NCBI GenBank assembly: GCA_036939755.1 | Contig: JALLAZ010000322.1 | Location: 1-17,264 of the forward strand | From: Stephanodiscus triporus | Taxonomy: Eukaryota > Bacillariophyta > Thalassiosirophyceae > Thalassiosirales > Thalassiosiraceae | DNA: 17,264 bases | Direction of reading: 5' to 3' | Shown here: one piece after another, positions 5,889-14,856 of the stretch | Numbering within the stretch: the first letter of the stretch is position 1 | How the letters are laid out: the number at the start of each line of letters is the position of its first letter | Program-made: the position numbers and the translations under genes | Notes under the pieces: generated by a model | The model's input: the letters and a program-made list of their open reading frames with translations, nothing else | What the model was told of the DNA's origin: nothing | Databases searched by the model: none

Positions 5889-8182
5889 ATGGCGTCTTCG
5901 AGGTATTACTACGGTGCCATCATGGCGGCAACAGTCGCCGCCTCCTCCATTCTGGCGGAGCCAAGCTCCTCTGGCCGACATCTCGAAGAAGTGAGCAATG
6001 CTTCGTCGTCCTATGCATCCGCGTGATTTCTAATCGATGGCGCCGCTCACAAATCCCACCCATGCCTTTTTTTCTCTATTCGATTCAGTATGACGGATGG
6101 GGCGAGCCTGAATGGTCCACCGCGGAGCCTGAGCCGGAACCCTCCGGCAAGTCCGACAAGGGATCGAAGGGTTCCAAGAGCGGCTCATCAGAACCAGAGC
6201 CCGAGCCTCATTGGGGATGGCCCGAGCCCGAGTGGCACGAGGAGACCATGTGGCCCGAGCCGGAGCCATCTGGCAAGAGCAGCAAGGGATCCACGAGCTC
6301 AAAGGGTTCCAAGAGTGGCTCATCAGAACCGGAGCCCGAGTGGGGATGGCCCGAGCCCGAGTGGCCTGAGGAGACCATGTGGCCCGAGCCCGAGCCATCC
6401 GGCAAGAGTAACAAGGGATCGAAGGGTTCCAAGGGTTCCAAGGGTTCCAAGAGCGGCTCATCAGAACCAGAGCCCGAGTCTTACTGGGGATGGCCCGAGC
6501 CTGAGTGGCATGCGGAGACCATGTGGCCTGAGCCCGAGCCATCTGGCAAGAGTAGCAAGGGATCCAAGAGCTCGAAGGGTTCCAAGAGTGGCTCATCAGA
6601 ACCGGAGCCCGAGTGGGGATGGGGATGGTCCGAGCCTGAGTGGCATGAGGAGACCATGTGGCCCGAGCCCGAGCCGTCCGGCAAGTCTGGCAAGGGATCC
6701 AGCGGCAAGTCCGGCAAGTCGGGTTGCGGCAGCGGAAAGTCCGGAAAGTCCGGCTGCTCAGAGCCCGAATGGCCTGCGCCCGAATGGGGTGGATATTGGG
6801 TATATGTGCCCGAATCCTCCGGCAAGTCTGGCAAGGGATCGAAGTCATCCAAGGGATCTAAGTCATACAAGGGATCAAAGTCAGGGCCCGAGCCCGAGCC
6901 TGAATGGGGCTGGGGAGAGCCTGAATGGCCCGAGCCCGAGCCATCCGGCAAGAGCTCCAAGGGATCCAAGGGTTCCAAGGGTTCCAAGAGTTCTTCTGGT
7001 GATGGTGGAAAATGGAACTCTGGTACCAACACAGACGACGCATGGGGAGGAAGTGAAGACACCGATGACAATTGGTGGGGCGCAACAGAAGAGCCAGAAG
7101 AAGCAGTAGTCTGGTCCGCGGGCGGCACTGAGGGGGGTTGGAAAGACGATGGCTGGGACAGTGACGGGCACTACAAGGATGATATTGACTATGTCCGTGC
7201 TGAGGTATCCAAGTTGATCAAAGACTCTGAGAGAGAATTGATTCCCAAGTTTCTAAGACTGGGATTCCACGATTGCGTCGGTGGGTGTGATGGGTGTGTT
7301 GACATGAACAATCCAGATAACAAGGGCCTGCAAGAGCCCATTGATGCGATTCATCCTCTTGTCGAGAAGTTTAAGGATAGTTATTCCAGAGCTGACATCT
7401 GGGCGATGGCCACGCTTGTTAGTGCTGATTTGGCAGTTGTGGATGGAAGGCCGCATGGATATCACTTTCTAATGAGGTACATTGGTCGAACAGACTGCGA
7501 AGGCGCTGATGCCAAGGGGGCTGGTGGACCAGACATCGCGATGCCGAGAAATGATTATACAACACACGAGTTGCTTGCCTATTTCAAGGATCATTTCGAC
7601 ATGGATATGGACGAAACCGTCGCCATCATGGGAGTTCACGCCGTTGCGGTGGCTCATCGCGAGAACAATGGATTCGGGCATGTCGGCAAGGAAGATGGAT
7701 GGGTCTATGACGCTGATGAATACGAATTGAACAATAGATACTACGAAATGCTCATAGGTGATGACATGCCGTGGGAAATTGAAATTGTTCACAATGATAA
7801 TGGTATTCCATCAAGGTATCAATGGTACACGGAGAAGGAGGGGAAGGAGGAGCGACCAATCATGACCAACTCAGACATGGCACTAGCGCGGGATCTCTCA
7901 GGTTACATAAACCTTGACAAGGATGGCATTGAGGGTGCAGTGAGCTGCGTCTTCAATAATGAGGAGACGCATGATTCAGGATCTGACGGAAGCTCTTACA
8001 ACAGACGTCGATCGCTGCAAAACAAGCCCGTGGCTTGTCCAGTGGCTCATGAGACTGTAGCAAAAATGCACGAGTACAGGATGGACAATGAAATGTTTTT
8101 GATTGACTTTGAGAAGGTTTTAGAAAAGATGCTCAAGGCCGGCTACGATGGTGGAAGGAGACTCACGAGAATAGATCCGTGA
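5889..8182 (+). CDS. Secreted silaffin/cingulin-like repeat protein fused to a heme peroxidase (two exons)
   Basis: Exon 1 is 5889-5990 and exon 2 is 6089-8182, with a 98-bp phase-0 GT-AG intron. The spliced product has 731 residues. Residues 1-24 are a signal peptide, and RHL (30-32) matches the RxL processing site of diatom silica proteins. Residues 35-340 are seven repeat units. Each alternates an acidic Trp block (EPEPEWGWPEPEW) with a Lys/Ser/Gly block (SGKSSKGSKSSKGSK) rich in KxxK. After an acidic linker, residues 400-710 form a plant-type heme peroxidase: R424 and H428 in RLGFHDC as distal residues, H551 in MGVHAVAVAH as proximal heme ligand, and D630 in SDMALARD as its Asp partner. 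Spacings fit the family (H428-H551, 123; H551-D630, 79). All catalytic residues are present, so it should be active. RRRSL (673-677) could be another processing site. A role in oxidative cross-linking of a silica-associated matrix is inferred from the fusion. The ATG at 5889 is chosen over 5817 because the signal peptide follows it directly. Confidence 0.85.
5991..6088 (+). other. Spliceosomal intron, 98 bp, phase 0
   Basis: The donor is GAA|GTGAGC at 5991. The acceptor is TTCAG|TAT at 6088, preceded by a T-rich tract (cctttttttctctatt). Reading through would hit an in-frame stop at 6024-6026. Splicing joins the signal-peptide exon in frame to the repeat domain, starting at YDGWGEPEW. The junction falls right after the RHLEE segment. 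Confidence 0.85.
6089..7010 (+). repeat. Coding tandem repeats, about 130-145 bp per unit
   Basis: Seven units encode the Trp-acid and Lys-Ser-Gly alternation of the peroxidase-fusion protein. The anchor word accatgtggcc(c/t)gagcc recurs at 6245, 6374, 6518 and 6653 (spacings 129, 144 and 135 bp). Unit lengths differ by whole codons, mainly through gain or loss of 'aagggttcc' (KGS) triplets, so the frame is kept. Units 5 and 6 are the most divergent. Unit 5 carries the only two cysteines of the repeat region, and unit 6 adds tyrosines. Confidence 0.85.
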
Positions 8183-8723
8183 TGTTGTTCGTTAGAGATT
8201 CAGCACACAAGGGCACAATCACTTTTTTAGATTGATCTTCCAGTGTTTTGTGCGTGTAAAGAATCATTCAACACCATACAGAGACAATGCGGCGCAAGAA
8301 AACATTACGCCCTCATCGATCATTTTTTTGTTACATTCATTGAAGATTCATGAGGCTACGTATTAGATAACACAAAGCTAGATTCTTCTTTTTGAATCCT
8401 ACTCTATGAGTTAACAGAACTGACCATTTACAACCTTTCAGTTTTCCATATACCTATCCATTACATTGCAGTTTATCCTTATCGTACCTGATAACTGTTC
8501 AGGAATATTAATATTATCATAGAACATGGCCTAATTCTCAGATAGAAATAGTTGGCTGTGTCTATTGAGTTAATAAGCTCAATTATCGTTTCGAGACGCA
8601 TTGATCCAAGGTCTGTGAGTGTTCTACCCTCTCTCTCGGACTGCAAGCAGCAGCAACACCAGCAGATTCCACCCATTCACGTTCTCGTCGGCGTCATGGG
8701 GGTCGCCGTCTCCTTATGCTTTC
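8183..8723. other. Intergenic region between convergent genes
   Basis: These 541 bp of AT-rich sequence hold the 3' UTRs of the peroxidase fusion (+) and of the PPR gene (-). I see no coding frame with coding character, no tRNA and no strong repeat. Confidence 0.5.
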
Positions 8724-11513
8724 TCACAAAATAATTCGGATTTTCCTCTCATTTGCACGTCTCTTGTCATTCATATTATATTTGGTACATTCGAGAGCCA
8801 ACGCTGATTCATATTGATCGCTAAGACCCGAATTCTTGTCACCACCGTTTCTATCCGATGCCATTCGTTTTCCTGCGAGGTAACTATTCAGAGATACCTC
8901 TGTTGGCTCATATCCAGACTTTTTCATTGCGTAGGCAATTCGCGTTGCGATGTCAGGGCGGATCGCACGCCCACAAACATACATCAGACCATTATAGGCT
9001 GCCAGCACGTTCGCACCACGTTTTTTGCTCGTGCGTTCGTAGCTAGCAGCAGCGGGTCCGATGTCGCGCTTCCATGCCACGAGCGCAGCTTCTATATCAT
9101 CACCAAAGCACCGTAATACAGCATTCAGGAATCGTCCGTCTGCGGCTACCCCTTCTTCCATTGCATTGCGAAACAGAGCGAGGGCAAGGTCCGAGTTCGG
9201 TCCTGATGCCCCAGATCCAGATAGAGCCGATGCAACTAGACAGTATGCTTGCGAGTTCGGTTTCGGGGCTGCAAAGCCCTCGGACAAAACTGTTCTATTG
9301 CGCATAGTGTCCAATACCGTGAAGGATGCATCCAAGCAGCTGCCGCCATCCACGAGAGAGATGAACTGGCTCTCTGACCCTTCGCTTCCTTGGCTTTGTA
9401 AGTTTCTCCGGGCCCGCGCTGCATTGGAATTCATAATGTCTAAAATCTTGCCGCGATCATTGCCAGTGTGAAGTGCCCCCAATATTGCATTCCAACTCTC
9501 AACATTCCTGCCTTGGTTATGACATTTTTGGGTCATTTCCTCGAACATCCAGAATGCAGAGGAGGGATCACCAGCTTTCCCATAAGCAGAGATAATGGAA
9601 CGATACGCGGCGGGGTTTAATTCAACCATCATTTCGGGCTCTATGCGCATCAGTAGGGACGTGATGTCTTCGGGAGTTGCAAATGGCAGAGCCATCAAAG
9701 ACGAGACACTGAACGAATCAAGCGGCACCCCGATACCGAGCATTGTGTCCAGGAGCTCAAACGCATTTTGGATATTGGGCAGTGTGAATTTTGAGACATT
9801 CCATGAATTCTTCAATGGATCATCCTTATTGGCCACGAGATTGTGAGATTTTCCAACCTTTGATACTACCGACTGATAGACTTTGCTGTAACCTCCCAGC
9901 AGAATATTGAAATGTTTTGTCTTCGGAGGAAGGAGGCTATTGGGCTCAATCGACCCTCGAACATGTGATAGAAATTTGACAGAATCCACCACACTCATGC
10001 AATCTTTCAGCTGCCGATCCCCGCTATTCATCACATGGACCATTTTTGACAGTTGCATTCGTTTGGTCTGCTTTTTTGGCATCTTGAGGAAGAATGATTG
10101 AAAAATGCCTCGTGCTAACTCGATTTCCCCCATGTCAACAATGGTAATCAAGAATGCTTCGAATGCGGAAGACAATACGTAGCTGTTTTCTTCCACATTC
10201 TTCTCGTAAAAGTTGTTGAGCATGGTCCATATTTCGTCGCGCCTTCCAGCATAAACGAAGGGTTTCAGCATGAAGTTGATCGTGTATCGATCCGGCGTCA
10301 CGTTCGGATCCGAAAGAATCTGATCATACAGTTGAATCGCGGCCTCTTCGCCGTCGGACGCAAGGGTGGCTTGTAATCTAGCATTGTACGTCAATATGTC
10401 GGCTTTAATCCCACGCTCATTCATCCCCCTCAAGCAAGACGCCATGATGGTTTTGGTAACGCTGTTGTTGCCGTCAGGTTTCGAACATTTGGCGGCGGCG
10501 TTTAGTATCTGGTTGAACGAGTACTTGTCCGGATCCGTTTCAAGGGCGAATCTCCTTCGTGCGGTGTCGCCCCTGAGAAGATTGATGGCCTTGTAAAGGT
10601 ATTTTTCAGACGACGACGTGGTCGAGGAGTAGGTCGACAAGCTAGTGAAATTGAAAGTCCTTAATTCATCATCATCGATGACGTCCGAGGCAGAGGACGA
10701 GAATGGCAACTCGTTCACCGCGGCATCGCAGAGAGCGGCCAGGTACGTATTGAATGCCACGATGTCGATGCCGATCTCCTCGCCAGTTCTTTGCGACACC
10801 CTCCTGCTGGCGCCGGCCAAGTTGGTGAGCGTTCGTTCCATCCTATCGATCCTCCCGATCTTCCGCAGGGCGTTCATAACGGCGGTATACGCCATCGGAG
10901 ATGGAATGGCGTCGTCGTGCCTCGCATCGTGCGAGAGGGCATCGTCCAGCAAGGACGACGACAGGGATGCAAGGCCGGCCATGGCGGTGGCCTTTATCAC
11001 GCGCTCGTTCACCTCGATTGGGAAATCGCTCGGATTTTTCATGAGAACTTCGAGGCGTTTCTCCGCTGCCAGGACGTCCTTTTGATCGTATGCGTTCGCC
11101 ATGAGGTACAGCGCGTCGACTAGCGATGCATCGACGATCCTCCCGTACGATTTCCCTCCTCCCCCCTTGTGGTAGTCCACCTCCGTGGACCCTCCCTCCA
11201 CCGCCAGACATCGCTCCACCCCCTGGATGACCCATCGAATGGCCGTGCGCTTATTTTGCGGCACTCGCTTCGGAGGAGGAGGAGGGCCTCGCCTCGATGG
11301 ACGATGACGACCGTGCCGCCCCGTCTCGTCGATGCCCTCCGTCGTCGCGCGAAGTTCCATCGACGACGAGGAGCCGCCGTCCTCGTTCCTATTATTCGCC
11401 GAGGATATTGGAAATAATACACCGGTCGACGGCGAAAACGATTCCCCCGCCCGAAGTAGCAGCAAAATTGACAGGAGTAGCCGCGTAGTCGACGACAACG
11501 GAGCCACGGGCAT
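8724..11513 (-). CDS. Pentatricopeptide-repeat protein, probably plastid-targeted
   Basis: The open frame starts at 11549, but I prefer the Met at 11511-11513, giving 929 residues. That Met begins a signal peptide (MPVAPLSSTTRLLLSILLLL) followed by GES|FSPS, the diatom plastid-import motif. The earlier Met overlaps the stop of the upstream ORF. The body consists of helical pairs of about 35 residues with PPR character. Examples are DRYTINFMLKPFVYAGRRDE (about 415-440), AYRSIISAYGKAGDPSSAFW (about 650), SWNAILGALHTG (about 690) and AAYNGLMYVCGRAIRPDIA (about 850). PPR proteins bind organelle RNA and guide its stability, splicing or translation, so the likely role is in plastid RNA metabolism. 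No catalytic extension such as SMR, DYW or PRORP is visible. The RNA target cannot be read from the sequence with confidence. Confidence 0.85.
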   Translation of the reverse strand: MPVAPLSSTTRLLLSILLLLRAGESFSPSTGVLFPISSANNRNEDGGSSSSMELRATTEGIDETGRHGRHRPSRRGPPPPPKRVPQNKRTAIRWVIQGVERCLAVEGGSTEVDYHKGGGGKSYGRIVDASLVDALYLMANAYDQKDVLAAEKRLEVLMKNPSDFPIEVNERVIKATAMAGLASLSSSLLDDALSHDARHDDAIPSPMAYTAVMNALRKIGRIDRMERTLTNLAGASRRVSQRTGEEIGIDIVAFNTYLAALCDAAVNELPFSSSASDVIDDDELRTFNFTSLSTYSSTTSSSEKYLYKAINLLRGDTARRRFALETDPDKYSFNQILNAAAKCSKPDGNNSVTKTIMASCLRGMNERGIKADILTYNARLQATLASDGEEAAIQLYDQILSDPNVTPDRYTINFMLKPFVYAGRRDEIWTMLNNFYEKNVEENSYVLSSAFEAFLITIVDMGEIELARGIFQSFFLKMPKKQTKRMQLSKMVHVMNSGDRQLKDCMSVVDSVKFLSHVRGSIEPNSLLPPKTKHFNILLGGYSKVYQSVVSKVGKSHNLVANKDDPLKNSWNVSKFTLPNIQNAFELLDTMLGIGVPLDSFSVSSLMALPFATPEDITSLLMRIEPEMMVELNPAAYRSIISAYGKAGDPSSAFWMFEEMTQKCHNQGRNVESWNAILGALHTGNDRGKILDIMNSNAARARRNLQSQGSEGSESQFISLVDGGSCLDASFTVLDTMRNRTVLSEGFAAPKPNSQAYCLVASALSGSGASGPNSDLALALFRNAMEEGVAADGRFLNAVLRCFGDDIEAALVAWKRDIGPAAASYERTSKKRGANVLAAYNGLMYVCGRAIRPDIATRIAYAMKKSGYEPTEVSLNSYLAGKRMASDRNGGDKNSGLSDQYESALALECTKYNMNDKRRANERKIRIIL

Positions 11514-11545
11514 GATTGGGAATGGATGATATTTCTTTAGAGTAA

Positions 11546-12043
11546 TCATTTTTTGTGCGCGACGACGGCGACTGCTGCCGCTGCTGCTGCCACCCTCGCG
11601 TCCCTCTTTTCTTTGCGCCTGGCTTTCTGCTGTTGCCTCTTCGAGCGCATGCGCTCTAATCTGTCCCTGCTATCGAGCAGCGGCTTCGCATTCGTCCCCA
11701 CCTTGGCAGGGACGGACGACGAAGACGAAGACGACGACGACGACGTATATGTGTCCCTCGTCGAATCTCTGCGGTCCGAGTCAAAGGCGGTAGACGTCTG
11801 ATCTGAGAATTTCCTCGGTGACGCCCCCTCCTCCTCCTCTCGGATTCCGGGAGCGGCGGAGGCGGGAGCTTGCAAACTTTTCGCCGACTCGTCGAGGCCG
11901 ACGACAATCCCGCGGTGGACGGCGATGTCGACGACGCTATTATCGTCGCCGTCCGAGCCGTTGGAATTATTATCCCTCTTCCTCCGTCTGGCTGCTCGCT
12001 GCTTCCTTATCGCGTCTCGCTGGTTTCGCCTCGCGCGTCCCAT
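11546..12043 (-). CDS. Small basic, Ser-rich hypothetical protein
   Basis: The frame encodes 165 residues. The N-terminus is strongly basic (GRARRNQRDAIRKQRAARR). The middle is acidic and neutral, with a run of about ten serines. The C-terminal helix is basic (LERMRSKRQQQKARRKEKR) and ends in an alanine run. Basic patches at both ends suggest nuclear or nucleolar localisation or RNA binding, but I recognise no family. Its stop lies only 32 bp from the preferred PPR start and overlaps the alternative PPR start as ATGA. That is very tight for two separate eukaryotic genes. It could be a real small gene, a long upstream ORF of the PPR transcript, or chance. Its start sits next to a GAT microsatellite. 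Confidence 0.5.
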   Translation of the reverse strand: MGRARRNQRDAIRKQRAARRRKRDNNSNGSDGDDNSVVDIAVHRGIVVGLDESAKSLQAPASAAPGIREEEEGASPRKFSDQTSTAFDSDRRDSTRDTYTSSSSSSSSSSVPAKVGTNAKPLLDSRDRLERMRSKRQQQKARRKEKRDARVAAAAAAVAVVAHKK

Positions 12044-12382
12044 GCGGATGATGATGATGCGATGATGATGATGAGATAATATATTATGAGAGAAGTGGGG
12101 ATTCTGATGGGCTCCTGCTGGCGCTACGTATGTACGCTGGGTTCAAGTATGAATGAATAATGAATATAGTACTCTACGTACATAAGCGAGGAGGAGGATA
12201 GTAGGAACCCGAACAATCACACATCGCACCCAATGCTGCCATTGGGAGAGGAGGATGAATGCAAGCACATGCAAGACTCTCGCTACTGGGCGTTGTTGGT
12301 ATCAGCCAGACAGGATAGTTTCGAAGCGATGGGGGGTTGCAAAATACTTTATTATCATTATCATAATGTCATGCACAATAAT
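12044..12382. other. Intergenic region with a (GAT)n microsatellite
   Basis: These 339 bp separate the phosphatase 3' end from the start of the small basic ORF. Positions 12047-12075 are a (GAT)n run with one interruption. The rest is AT-rich. I see no gene. Confidence 0.5.
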
Positions 12383-14819
12383 TTAATCGAAATGCTTCCT
12401 ACGATATTGGAAATATTCTCGTTTGGCATTCACGCTTACAAGGCGCCTCTCCGGCAAAATGCACGCTGTCAATTTTCCGCCATACACACAGCCTGTGTCT
12501 AGGCCGATTGCGTGCTCATATTGTTGCAGGCCTCTGTCGGCATCATGTCCGAAAAAGACAGTTTGGGGCCCATCCCAAAGACGCGCCCATGGCCAGTTGT
12601 TGAAAAATTTAGACGTGACAGTCCCATCCGGCAAGATAGAGCGCATGTTCATCATCAACCTTGGATTTTGCTTGGCCAGGCGAATACCAGAAACAAAACC
12701 GGCATGTACAAAGAGTGCATTAAGATGCGAGCTGCTAATGAACCATGGCAAACTATACATCCACTTGAGATCGGCAGTGCTGAGAGCGGACGCGACATGA
12801 TAATGCTCACTGCCAATCACAGGTGGATCTGCACCCGACTTAATTGCCTGGTGCCACCGTACAACCTCGAAGTCATGATTGCCACGCACACCTATTGCGC
12901 CGATTTCTCTGGCCATTTGAACCACCGATAAACTATCAGGCCCCTTGCATACTAAGTCCCCCAAGAACACGATTGTATCTCCTGGATGGTAGTCGCATTT
13001 TTTCAACAATGCCTTCAATTCATCGATGCAGCCATGAACATCCCCGATCGCAATGACTCGAGGCTGATTCTGCTTTGCTCTTTCAATCGCAGCATCAACA
13101 AAATAAGGGCCAAGTTTTCCTTTGAAAGGAGAATTGGAGTAATTCAACTCAGAGTAATCGAAGAAGACGCCGCCATTCCCTCCTCCAAGCCACATGTCGT
13201 CCTTCGCATAGAGGACATCACTCTCCATCCCGAATGGCCTTTCATATTCGTCCAAATTCACATCATCTGTTTTTGGGTCATCGACTTCGGCATCGACATC
13301 GTCTACGTACTGTTTCTCTTCGTCTTCGTCTTCAATTTCAAACAGGAATTCTTCGACTATACGATCCCGTATGTTTTCCGGCCACCCCTTCTCTTCCCGC
13401 GCGGCACGGGCCAACATCATGGCCATCTTTCCATCGTCCATCGCACTCGCCAGGGCACCATTCACCTCCTTCGCCGCTCGCTTGGCCTCGCCGACGCCCA
13501 TGGACTCGCGCGGGTACAATTGAAATTGCACGGTGATGTCTGTCGACTCTTCTTCCATGTCGACTAGCACGAGCTTGGCAACTTGAACGTCAAATCCCAA
13601 TTCGTCGGCATTTATGGATAATCCGATGCCCCCGAGCAGTACACGACGGAAAGCCCTGCCATCGTTACTCTCGATTTCGGCACGGCTCACTCCCAGAGAA
13701 AACTTTAGCTCCCCTCCGAGAGTGAACGTGAGTCTGTCGTCGGTGTTCGTTCCTTCTCTATAAGATGCATCGCTCGCGCTGGAATCCCAGACGCTGACGG
13801 ATTGCACGGGCCCAAGCGACTTGTCCGAGGTGATGCCACTCCTACCACCGAGGCTGTCCTTCCTCTTTCTGTCGCTTTGCTTCAGCGCCCCGAAGCCCCT
13901 GGGCGCATCGAGCTCCCGGGAGCTGTACATTACGGATCGATCGGCGACGCCGTCGTCGATCCCACCGTCGTCGGCGCAATCGTCTCCCGCGTCGGCGAGC
14001 GAGATCGAACGTACCAGGGCCTCCACATCATTTTCGGACAGGGACACGTTGTCGCCAGGTCGATCCGTCGTATCCACGCCCCCCCCCGGCATGCGCTCCG
14101 ACGCGACGCGACCAAGGTCGTCTGGGCATATGCCCCACTTCAACGTCTTGGACACGAAATTCTCGCAGAAGAGCGACACGCTCTCTCTCCCCACCTTCCC
14201 CGCCGAGTGCATGTGCAAGAGTGGTCCGAAATCGGGTGAGTTCGTCGTGATGGCGCGGGCCCACAGCCTCGGATGCTTGCGGTAGTAGTTGAGCTCGAGG
14301 AAGCGCTGGGGTGGGTCGGCGTTGATCGGCTCGCCCCCGACGAGCATCTCCATCCCCCGACGTACCATCTTCCTCCCCGCCGTCGACCCGGGACCGCCGT
14401 CGGCCTTCGCGGGCCTCGATCTGGACTTCCTGCCACCGCGGGGTGACCTCATCGCGGTCGTCGTCGTCGTCGTCGCGCCCCCGGATGCGCCCTCGGACGA
14501 CGCCGACGACGGGGCCGATCCGTCGGCGGGACCCGCGACACCCCTCGCGCCGCGGCGGGACTGACGGCGGGACGGAACGTCCGGCGTCCTCGTCGTGCTA
14601 CCCCCTGATGACCGGTCCCCCGACGAATCCATGCCCTCGCCCCCCAGCCGCCGTCGCCGTCGTTCAGTCATCCACAGGTCCAACAACCGCCTCTCCTCTC
14701 TCTCCTGCTCGGCCATTGTCGCGAGCTCCCTCCGCACCGCCTCAGAGGAGGAAGAGGACGTTGGGGGAATCCCCCCGCCGTCGCGAAGGACGTCGTCGTC
14801 CCCGTCGTAGTCGTCCCCT

Positions 14820-14856
<37 letters not shown>

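Noticed and set aside
5817..6026. A stand-alone 69-residue gene before the repeat protein
   Set aside because: It ends inside the intron. Its second half is the signal-peptide exon of the fusion gene, and the first 24 codons are untranslated leader.
6030..7128. Long frames on the minus strand and in another plus frame across the peroxidase repeats
   Set aside because: They exist because the repeat units are free of stops in several frames. Only the frame with the signal peptide exon and the peroxidase domain makes sense.
11546..11549. ATGA overlap as evidence of a bacterial-style operon
   Set aside because: The rest of the window has an intron, eukaryotic targeting signals and large low-complexity proteins. 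The more likely PPR start lies downstream.
12986..13567. 193-residue plus-strand frame opposite the phosphatase
   Set aside because: It lies antisense to the conserved metallophosphatase domain and has no recognisable protein features.
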